Shown: positions 1 through 6,648 of the stretch, one piece after another | Numbering within the stretch: the stretch's first letter is position 1 | Layout of the letters: the number at the start of each line of letters is the position of its first letter | NCBI GenBank assembly: GCA_913058555.1 | Contig: CAJXRJ010000160.1 | Span: 1-12,127 of the forward strand | Length of the DNA stretch: 12,127 nt | Origin: an uncultured bacterium | GTDB taxonomy: Bacteria > Planctomycetota > UBA1135 > GCA-002686595 | Direction of reading: 5' to 3' | Program-made: the position numbers and the translations under genes | Notes under the pieces: generated by a model | Databases searched by the model: none | What the model saw: the letters and a program-made list of their open reading frames with translations, nothing else | What the model was told of the DNA's origin: nothing

Positions 1-142
1 CCTCAGGAGACGACCGGTCGAAGGCGGCGATGGTTGCAGGGATTGTGGCGGTTTCTTGCGGGTCGAAGGCCAAAGTGCGGAGCCAGCTTGGAACACAACC
101 ATCTGGCGCGGCCCGACCGCTGCACCTATGGTCGCTCCCTAG
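1..142. other. Left-edge region upstream of acr3; possible 3' end of an upstream gene
   Basis: No gene can be assigned here. All three forward frames stay open up to the acr3 start, which means little over 142 bases of GC-rich DNA. One frame ends in TAG at 140-142, directly against the acr3 ATG. Another ends in TGA at 144-146, giving the ATGA overlap typical of translationally coupled genes. Neither short C-terminal peptide resembles a family I know, and neither looks like ArsR or ArsC. An exact 10-base direct repeat, GGTCGAAGGC, occurs at 16-25 and 61-70, 45 bp apart. No clear -35/-10 pair and no strong Shine-Dalgarno precede acr3, which would fit coupling to an upstream gene. Confidence 0.3.
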
Positions 143-1165
143 ATGACGAATACTGACGAAGCGCCTGGACTAGGCGGATTTGAGCGACGGCTTCCCCTGT
201 GGATCCCGATCTGTGCCTTGGCGGGTGTGCTGCTCTCCAAGTTCACCGACGCAGGCACCTACATGGAGGCGTTGTCGGTGCGGGGAATCTCGGTTCCCAT
301 CGGCATTTGCCTGTTCTTCATGATGTACCCGGCCGTGCTGAACCTGCGGGCGTCGGAACTCAGGAAGCTGCGGGACAATCCCAAGCCCATTCTCCTCACG
401 GTATTTTCGAACTGGGTCGTTGCGCCTCTTGTCGGTTTTGCGCTGGCCAAGATCTTCCTCTCCGACCATGACGAGCTCTTCGTCGCCGTCATCCTCCTGA
501 GCGCCAGCCCTTGCACCGCCATGGTGCTGGTTTGGGGCAGCATGGCCGATGGCAACCAGGAACAGAACGTCGTCAATACGAGCTTGAACACCGTGACGAT
601 CATGCTCTTCTACGGCCCGCTGGTCGCGCTACTCACGGGTCTGCAGGACATTGACGTGGACCGCTGGGGCCTGGCGATCTCCGTCGTGTTGTTCATCGGC
701 GCCCCCATCGCGCTGGGGCTCCTGACCCGCGTCCTGCTGATCCCGAGGAAGGGCGAGGAATGGTTCAACTCGGTCTATCGGCCGGCCCTGGGCAAGATCT
801 CCATTGTGGCCCTCTTGCTGACCCTCGTCGTGCTCTTCGCCCTCAACGGCGCAACGATCATCGACAGCCCCGAGTACCTGCTCCTGGTGTCCGTCCCTTT
901 GCTCTTGGGGTTCGCGATCGTCGTGGCCTTCAACATTGCGGCGACGAAGCTCTTCAGGCTCCACTACCGCGAGGCCGCGATCACCGTCATCATCGGCTCG
1001 TCGAGCCATTTTGAAATCGCCATCGCCACCGCGATCGCGGCCTACGGCGTGGGGTCGGTGGCGGCCCTCGGAACGACCATGGGACTCTTCTGGGAGATCC
1101 CGATCATGCTGGGCCTTGTCTACCTGCAGCGCTATCTCAGGCGCCGCAACTTCTGGCCGGAGTGA
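143..1165 (+). CDS. acr3: ACR3-family arsenite efflux permease
   Basis: This is an integral inner-membrane carrier of about 340 residues, the usual ACR3 length, expected to export arsenite (possibly antimonite). About ten hydrophobic segments can be drawn, near residues 18-33, 49-68, 83-103, 112-132, 146-166, 175-200, 217-237, 244-262, 278-302 and 306-329. The family signature ASPCTAMVLVWG puts the conserved substrate cysteine of the fourth segment at C124. A late-segment motif GSSSHFEIAIA supplies E291, and WEIPIML supplies E318. A conserved Cys and a Glu are known to be essential in characterised ACR3 proteins. The start is fixed by an in-frame TAG immediately before the ATG. No arsR or arsC is visible beside it, so regulation cannot be read from this window. 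The wider superfamily includes bile acid:sodium symporters, but the SPCTAM motif favours ACR3. The family call is firm; substrate specificity is inferred. Confidence 0.88.
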   Translation: MTNTDEAPGLGGFERRLPLWIPICALAGVLLSKFTDAGTYMEALSVRGISVPIGICLFFMMYPAVLNLRASELRKLRDNPKPILLTVFSNWVVAPLVGFALAKIFLSDHDELFVAVILLSASPCTAMVLVWGSMADGNQEQNVVNTSLNTVTIMLFYGPLVALLTGLQDIDVDRWGLAISVVLFIGAPIALGLLTRVLLIPRKGEEWFNSVYRPALGKISIVALLLTLVVLFALNGATIIDSPEYLLLVSVPLLLGFAIVVAFNIAATKLFRLHYREAAITVIIGSSSHFEIAIATAIAAYGVGSVAALGTTMGLFWEIPIMLGLVYLQRYLRRRNFWPE

Positions 1166-1251
1166 GGGCACGGCCGGGACCGTGGATGCCCTGTCTCGCG
1201 CGGTGGGCCGGGACTCCGCACCGAGGCGGTAGCCGCCTGGCAGCGGAGTGC
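1166..1251. terminator. Two-part hairpin between convergent acr3 and Na/Pi cotransporter genes
   Basis: This 86-bp gap joins the ends of two convergent genes. It contains a nested inverted repeat. The outer stem is ACTCCGC (1213-1219) with GCGGAGT (1243-1249). The inner stem is AGGCGG (1224-1229) with CCGCCT (1233-1238) around a 3-nt loop, with a 4-nt internal loop on each side between the two stems. The structure lies 2 nt from the stop codon of the minus-strand gene. There is no T tract on either strand, so it may be a weak or factor-assisted bidirectional terminator. Position between convergent ends is the main support. Confidence 0.45.
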
Positions 1252-2928
1252 TCAGCCCGCGGCGGACCTGCGGCTCGACGCAGGGAGCTCCTCGTTCACC
1301 GGTACCGCCGCCACTAGCCGCTCGCCGGCACGGGCGAGGTGCTCCACCATGCGATAGGAGTGCCTGGCGATCCTCACGAGATGCCGGTCCTCGTCGAGGC
1401 AAGCCGTCGCGCGATCACCGGCGACTTCCCCGGAGGCCGCCTCCGTGAGGATCCGGTCGCGCAGGTCGTCGGCGCCCTCCGCTTGCTCAGCCCAGGCGGC
1501 CTTGAGCCGGTCGACCCGGGCGCCCGATCCCCCGTCTCGCATGTTCAGGGAGGCCGTCAGGAGCTTCGCGCCAAGACCACGGGCGCGGCGGGCCACGAAC
1601 GCCCCCACATCCCTTCTCTGGGTGCGGCCCACGGTGACTGGATGCCGAGTCTCCATGTGCTCGGCGAGGCGCACCAAGTGATCGATCGCAGCGATCAGGG
1701 CGACGTGGGCCGTGTGCGTGCGCTGATCGCTGCGCGGGGTGACGATCTCCGTTACGAACGCATGGATGCGGGAAGCCTGCTGCTGGACCCGCGCGAACCC
1801 CGCCCGGCGAGCCGAGGCCTCCATCGGCCGCCGCAGGTCCCGTGCGCAGAACCTCAGGGTGGAGCGTGCAAGCCGTCGGGTGGCCGCCGCCGAAGCCTCC
1901 AGGGCCACCGCCGGCGTTGGCTGCAGTCGCCTGTCGAGCAGCGAGTCGATCGTCGATCCGGTTTCGGGCACGAGGCGCGTCATGAGGCGCGCGAACGGTC
2001 CAGCAAAAGGAAGAACGGCGAACAGACCCAGCAGGTTGAAGAACGTGTGGAAGCCTACCAGCGCAAGCTCCGGCTCAGCGGCGAGGACTCCAGCATGGAT
2101 GGCCTCGAGGACCCTCGCGTAGGGCACGAGGAGAAGGAAGGCGCCCACGGCGGTCATGGAGTTGTAGACGACGTGGGCATAGCCAGTGCGGCGGGTGCTC
2201 GGCTCGCCGCCGAGCGTGGCGATCAGGGCCGTGAACGTCGTCCCGACGTCCATGCCAATGACCATCGCAGCGGCCTGCTGGAAGCTCACGGCGCCACCGT
2301 GAACGGCGGCGAGGGCGGTCGCGACACCAGCGCTGGAAGACTGTGTCACGAGCGTGATCAGAAACCCAATCCCCACCAGCTTCACGCGGCCACCGATGGT
2401 GTCCTGCGGGAAACTCTCGGGGGTGATCGATGCCCCGAGGGCAGCCATGCCGGACTGGAGCACGTCGATGCCCGTGAAGACGAGGCCAAATCCCGCGACG
2501 GCGCCGCCGAACGCACTCAACCGACCCCGACCCATGAGCCGCAAAAGGGCGCCTGCAAACACGAGCAATGGCGCGATGGCCCCGAGGTCGAGTTTGAAGC
2601 CGAGCAAGGCGACCATCCAGCCCGTGATGGTGGTGCCCACGTTCGCACCGAATTCGACCCCCAGCGCCTGCTCGAACGTCAAAAGGCCCGCCGCGACGAA
2701 GCCGACCGCTGCCACCGTGGTGGCGCTCGAGCTCTGAACGGCAGCGGTAGTGAGGGCCCCTGTCACCGCCCCAGACGTTGGGCTCCGCGTCGAGCGCGCA
2801 AGCCAACGTCCGAGGGACGCCCCGGCGAGCTGCTTCAGCGAGTCCGTCATCACGCCCATCCCGAGCAGGAAGAGGCCAAGGCCGCCGGCCGCGGCGAGAA
2901 ACTCCTCCGAGATGGGCATGCCGTCCAT
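1252..2928 (-). CDS. Na+/phosphate cotransporter-like (NptA / Na/Pi-II) protein with PhoU-like C-terminal domain
   Basis: This 558-residue membrane protein has the inverted-repeat signature of Na/Pi-cotransporter II proteins. The first half carries QSSSATT (65-71) and GANVGTT (94-100). The second carries TQSSSAG (195-201) and GMDVGTT (225-231). These re-entrant QSSS elements line the substrate path in the family. Hydrophobic segments run from about residue 10 to 315, with FFNLLG near 296-301. From about residue 340 a soluble, arginine- and alanine-rich helical region follows, in the place where bacterial members carry a PhoU-like domain. Phosphate import driven by sodium is the expected role; some family members instead move phosphate outward or have no proven substrate. 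An in-frame TGA four codons upstream limits the start to M1 or M4. The gene converges on acr3 and diverges from the FG-GAP gene across 177 bp. Confidence 0.92.
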   Translation of the reverse strand: MDGMPISEEFLAAAGGLGLFLLGMGVMTDSLKQLAGASLGRWLARSTRSPTSGAVTGALTTAAVQSSSATTVAAVGFVAAGLLTFEQALGVEFGANVGTTITGWMVALLGFKLDLGAIAPLLVFAGALLRLMGRGRLSAFGGAVAGFGLVFTGIDVLQSGMAALGASITPESFPQDTIGGRVKLVGIGFLITLVTQSSSAGVATALAAVHGGAVSFQQAAAMVIGMDVGTTFTALIATLGGEPSTRRTGYAHVVYNSMTAVGAFLLLVPYARVLEAIHAGVLAAEPELALVGFHTFFNLLGLFAVLPFAGPFARLMTRLVPETGSTIDSLLDRRLQPTPAVALEASAAATRRLARSTLRFCARDLRRPMEASARRAGFARVQQQASRIHAFVTEIVTPRSDQRTHTAHVALIAAIDHLVRLAEHMETRHPVTVGRTQRRDVGAFVARRARGLGAKLLTASLNMRDGGSGARVDRLKAAWAEQAEGADDLRDRILTEAASGEVAGDRATACLDEDRHLVRIARHSYRMVEHLARAGERLVAAVPVNEELPASSRRSAAG

Positions 2929-3105
2929 CTTAGGGATTCATTCCCCGATCGCCCCCAATCCGGAGGCGCGGAACATCGTCCCTGCCTGGATTCTCGCTCC
3001 GCCCGGGGTTGCGGGAGATTCCCGCCGGGCACCGCTCTCCGCCGGCTCCCGTATCATCTGTAGGACTCGCCCTCGCATCGTGTTCTTCCCCATCGATGAC
3101 ATTCA
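2929..3105. promoter_or_regulatory. Divergent intergenic spacer with a hairpin and a weak -10-like box
   Basis: This spacer must hold the start signals for both flanking genes, which are transcribed away from each other. An inverted repeat GCGGGA (3011-3016) and TCCCGC (3020-3025) around a 3-nt loop is flanked by a partly matching outer pair GCCCG (3001-3005) and CGGGC (3026-3030). TATCAT at 3052-3057 resembles a -10 element for the plus-strand gene, but no convincing -35 lies 16-18 bp upstream of it. No Shine-Dalgarno precedes the plus-strand ATG at 3106. The hairpin could be an operator or a 5' leader structure; its role is unknown. Confidence 0.3.
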
Positions 3106-6100
3106 ATGCTCGCAACGACTCTCTCTCTGGTCGCGTCGCTTCAAGGCGCATCGCCCGATCTTCTTTTCAGGCTCGACGTCCCCAACACCCCGACCAGTGG
3201 CTACCTGCATGAAGCCCCGGACCTGGATGGGGACGGTCAAGTGGACTTCTCGTGGCATGAGTACGGCGAGGTTCGCAGCTTCTCCAGTCGCACCCGTGCG
3301 CCCCTCCAGGCCGTGCAGTCGATCTTCATCGGCCAGGACTTCGCGTGGATCGGGGATGCCAATGGAGACGGGCATCGGGACATCCTGTCCACCGCCCCCG
3401 CGAACGGGCCGGGATACCAGGTGATCGATGGGGTGACCGGCGCCTACATCTATGGGGTCCAATCGGGCAATGTCCCGATGCCATTTAGCGCATTCGGGCG
3501 GGTCCCGGATCACGACGGCGACGGTCAATCGGACTTCTGGTTGCTCATGCGTCCCACGACGACGTCGGAGGACCGGGTGATCGAGATCTACTCCACGGTC
3601 TCAGGCGCGTTGATCCGATCCATCACTCGGCAGGACGCCCCCTTCTTCGGGTCGGCGATCGCCTCGTACCCGGATGCGGATGGGGACGGGCTGAGCGACT
3701 TCCTCGTCGGGGAGACGGTGGACCTCATCACCAGCCGCGGACTGATCGTTTCGTCGGTGACAGGCGCCGACTTGGTGGAGTGCCTCTGCATGGACCCCGG
3801 GGGCAGCATCGCCCGCGACCTACACGTCATCGGGGACGTGAACCGCGACGGCGCCATGGACATCCTCGCCCGCAAGGATCGGCCCTCGGTCGACGATGAC
3901 GCCGTGGTCTACTCAGGGGCCACGGGCGCAGAGCTCTTCGCCCTTCCGCGTCCAGCGCCTGCGACCCTCAACTATGGGACCTTCGGACGATTCGCGGCCA
4001 ACCTGGGTGACATCGACGGCGACCACCACGACGACTTCGTGGTGAGCGACGACCGAAGCGCCAAGATCGTGGTCTTCTCCGGCGCCTCCGGGCGCGAGCT
4101 CCGGTCGATGGCAAGCACGGGGGTCTCCGGGCTCGGGAGGGGTCTCCTTGGACCCGTTGACATCGACGGCGACGGCGTCGGGGACTGGATCACGGGGCAC
4201 CCTTGGAACCCAACCGGCACCCAGGGGACCTTCACCGCCGAAGGCTACCGCTGGATCGACGACGACATGGTCATTGACTTCGAAGAGGAGGTCAATGGAG
4301 GGGCACCGATCCGCAACGGCAAGGCGCTTGACCAGGAATCCCCCCGGACTCAACCACTGCGAATCTTGGCGGGCAGCTACGGTACGTTTGAGGTCGCTGC
4401 GTTCGACACATCGACCAATGGACCCAACTCCGGGGGCGCCGGAGCGGAACTGCTCGTCGATTCAGGGAACGCCGTGATCGTCCAGGCCGCGCCGCAGCAG
4501 ACGATCCCTGGCATCTTCGATCAGCCCTCCCCTGGCGCGAACGGCGGCGAGTACACCATTCGCTTCGACCAGGCGTGCGAGCCCCTCTCCATTGACTTGA
4601 TCCATGTGCCCGTTGGGCTGTCGATGGAGCTGGTCGCCATCGACGCCGCCCAGAGATCACGCACCTTCTCGGTACCCGGCGGGTTCACGACGACGCTATC
4701 GGTCAGCCCTGCCATGGCCACGTGGACGCTGCAGTTCGACACGCTCACGCCCCAGCCAGGGGCCTCCGGAACAGCGACGGCTTTGGAGGACGCGGGCTTC
4801 AACCCGGGACGGGTACGCTCGCTGATCGTCCGCAGCAGTGGCCCCTCGGCCATCGACCGGTTGCGCGTCGCCAGGTTGTTGATACCGCCAGCAGGAACCC
4901 TCCAGAACCAGATCGTGCCCTCCGTCATCGACGGTGCGATACGCGTCTTTGGATTGAGGGACGTGACGGGGGATCGCCGTGCAGACTTCGTCATTGCGAC
5001 CCGGGGTTCCATGGGGCCCTCGGGGACCCCGGACGCCGTCACGGCTTACAGCGGGGAAGCTCAGGTGGTTCTGTATTCCATTCAGGGGGCCCGCGGTGAG
5101 ACGCTGGCCCAGCTCGGGGACCTTACGGGCGACGGCTTCGGGGAGCTCGCGATCGGATGGGCCGGCTGGAGCAACGGAAACGGCTACGCGCCGGGTGAGG
5201 TCCTCATCCATGACGGTGCCACAGGGGCCTTCATCGATCGGCTAGAGGGGACTTCCGACGGCGACCGGTTCGGCCTGACGGTTGCTGCGCTGGATGACGT
5301 GGACGGCGACGGAATCGACGACTTCGCGGTCGGCGCCCCCGGTCATGCGGGTGCGACCGGCCGCATCGAGATCATCTCCGGTGGCAGCCGATTGACTCTT
5401 AGGACGATCGTCGGGCCTGCAGGCACTCCGCAGGAAAGGCGAATGGGAACGGAGCTCGTGTCCATGGATGACGTCGACGGCGACGGTGTCCGAGACATCG
5501 CCGTGACCTTCATGCAACCATCGGGCACAGAGGGTCGCGTCCGCATCTACTCGACCGCTACCGGCCAGCCATTGATGGACGTAGCGCTTGCCGCTCCCTG
5601 CATGGCTACGGAAGGCCTGTTTGCTTTCACCGATCAGGACGGTGACGGCCTTGAGGATCTGCTGGTGCAGGGCGGCCCCGTCGGGTGCTCCACCCTCGTG
5701 ATCTCCAGCGTCACCGGCGCGGAGATCTCCTCGATGCCCCCGAACGAGTTCTTCACCCGCACCATCGTCCCCGGCGACATCGATGGCGACAGGCGTGACG
5801 ACATCATTCGACTCGAAAGTCTCAGCGACTTCGTGACCGCCTACCGGGGATACTCCGGTCTGGGCTTCGAGCCGCTCTTCGATGAATCAACCTTCCACCA
5901 ACCAGGGACGGAGATGTCGATCTTCTCGATGGACGACATCGATCGGGATGGCCGGCACGACTTTGCACTCATCCACCCGAACTCGACGATCCCCCTTAGA
6001 TTTCACAGCTTGGATGCGACTCTCTGGACCGTCTGCAATGGGGCGGCCTACGGCGGCGGGCTCGGTGCGAGACTGCGGACGGTGGGGAGCTCAAGCATCT

Positions 6101-6456
6101 CCGCGAACACCCTCGCGCTGGAAACTTGGAACCTGCCGAACACCTCGTTTGCGCTCCTGCTCAACGCAAGCGCCACGGTGCCAGGGACCGGCCCGGGGTC
6201 CATCGCGATCTTCAGCGACGGCAACCTCTGCCTGTCCCCCACCTCCCTGGCCCGCCACTCCACGATCTTCCCGGTGATCGGCAACGCCAGCTTGATGCCT
6301 GTCGATCTGAGCGCCCTCCCCACCGCCGGCGCACCAGGCTTTGTGGCCGCCGCCAACGCCGGTGAGACGCGATTCTGGCAGTGCTGGTTCCGCGACCCGG
6401 GCGGGTTCTTTGGCAGCAACCTCTCCGACGCCGTAGGGGTCACCTTCTCCCACTGA
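3106..6456 (+). CDS. Secreted FG-GAP (integrin-alpha-like) beta-propeller protein with shared C-terminal module
   Basis: This predicted exported protein has 1116 residues. A short hydrophobic leader (MLATTLSLVASLQGA) starts it, and an in-frame TGA at 3097-3099 excludes a longer N-terminus. Fourteen FG-GAP calcium-type loops of the form DxDGDGxxD begin at residues 39, 84, 135, 190, 244, 302 and 352, and again at 619, 672, 731, 789, 843, 891 and 944. Spacing is 45-59 residues, so two seven-bladed propellers are likely. Between them, about residues 380-600, lies a beta-rich module starting IDFEEEVNGG and ending SAIDRLRVAR, probably a jelly-roll-like domain. From about residue 975 a C-terminal module carries three cysteines (977, 1042, 1093) and ends WFRDPGG...NLSDAVGVTFSH; the downstream gene ends with a related module. 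FG-GAP proteins usually act in adhesion or ligand binding at the surface; the ligand here is unknown. No enzyme motif was seen. Confidence 0.9.
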   Translation: MLATTLSLVASLQGASPDLLFRLDVPNTPTSGYLHEAPDLDGDGQVDFSWHEYGEVRSFSSRTRAPLQAVQSIFIGQDFAWIGDANGDGHRDILSTAPANGPGYQVIDGVTGAYIYGVQSGNVPMPFSAFGRVPDHDGDGQSDFWLLMRPTTTSEDRVIEIYSTVSGALIRSITRQDAPFFGSAIASYPDADGDGLSDFLVGETVDLITSRGLIVSSVTGADLVECLCMDPGGSIARDLHVIGDVNRDGAMDILARKDRPSVDDDAVVYSGATGAELFALPRPAPATLNYGTFGRFAANLGDIDGDHHDDFVVSDDRSAKIVVFSGASGRELRSMASTGVSGLGRGLLGPVDIDGDGVGDWITGHPWNPTGTQGTFTAEGYRWIDDDMVIDFEEEVNGGAPIRNGKALDQESPRTQPLRILAGSYGTFEVAAFDTSTNGPNSGGAGAELLVDSGNAVIVQAAPQQTIPGIFDQPSPGANGGEYTIRFDQACEPLSIDLIHVPVGLSMELVAIDAAQRSRTFSVPGGFTTTLSVSPAMATWTLQFDTLTPQPGASGTATALEDAGFNPGRVRSLIVRSSGPSAIDRLRVARLLIPPAGTLQNQIVPSVIDGAIRVFGLRDVTGDRRADFVIATRGSMGPSGTPDAVTAYSGEAQVVLYSIQGARGETLAQLGDLTGDGFGELAIGWAGWSNGNGYAPGEVLIHDGATGAFIDRLEGTSDGDRFGLTVAALDDVDGDGIDDFAVGAPGHAGATGRIEIISGGSRLTLRTIVGPAGTPQERRMGTELVSMDDVDGDGVRDIAVTFMQPSGTEGRVRIYSTATGQPLMDVALAAPCMATEGLFAFTDQDGDGLEDLLVQGGPVGCSTLVISSVTGAEISSMPPNEFFTRTIVPGDIDGDRRDDIIRLESLSDFVTAYRGYSGLGFEPLFDESTFHQPGTEMSIFSMDDIDRDGRHDFALIHPNSTIPLRFHSLDATLWTVCNGAAYGGGLGARLRTVGSSSISANTLALETWNLPNTSFALLLNASATVPGTGPGSIAIFSDGNLCLSPTSLARHSTIFPVIGNASLMPVDLSALPTAGAPGFVAAANAGETRFWQCWFRDPGGFFGSNLSDAVGVTFSH

Positions 6457-6648
6457 CCATCCTCCGGCGCCGATCCTCGTCGGTGCGGATTGAAGTGGAA
6501 CGACGGAGGATCGTCGACGCGCCCCCCCATGCCACGCCCGGCCCGTGGAACCGCCTCCAAAGCTCAGGAGCAACCGCGTCACCGGCCCCTCATGCCGAAA
6601 CGATCGGAAGGCTTTGACGAACCAGGCGGTCAGCACTAAGCCAGTGTC
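6457..6648 (+). other. Intergenic gap with an imperfect hairpin and a possible weak promoter
   Basis: No gene is seen in this gap. An imperfect stem pairs GATCCTCGTCG (6472-6482) with CGACGGAGGATC (6501-6512), with one bulged base and an 18-nt loop. It starts 16 nt after the upstream stop codon but has no T tract, so it is at best a weak terminator or an RNA-stability element. TTGACG (6614-6619) matches a -35 box in five of six positions; 17 bp further on is TAAGCC, a poor -10. If that pair were real, transcription would begin about at the ATG at 6649, giving a nearly leaderless mRNA. No Shine-Dalgarno precedes that ATG. Confidence 0.3.

Noticed and set aside
16..70. 10-base direct repeat GGTCGAAGGC as an operator pair or CRISPR-like repeat
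   Set aside because: There are only two copies and no symmetry, and the 45-bp spacing is a multiple of three, so it may simply be coding; nothing else supports a regulatory role.
629..1402. Minus-strand open frame across the acr3 3' end
   Set aside because: It is charged, repetitive and overlaps both acr3 and the end of the Na/Pi gene; it is explained by high GC content.
1339..3063. Long plus-strand open frame (574 codons) opposite the Na/Pi cotransporter gene
   Set aside because: It is a shadow: the minus strand has four exact family motifs and an even membrane pattern, while this translation is low-complexity Arg/Gly/Glu/His with no recognisable domain.
3220..5961. DxDGDGxxD loops as dockerin, EF-hand or thrombospondin type 3 repeats
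   Set aside because: The loops are about 50 residues apart with FG...G/APG-type strands between them, which fits FG-GAP propeller blades; those other families have much closer spacing or paired helices.
6472..6512. Hairpin after the FG-GAP gene as a firm intrinsic terminator
   Set aside because: The stem has a bulge and an 18-nt loop and no T tract follows, so it is only mentioned in the gap entry.
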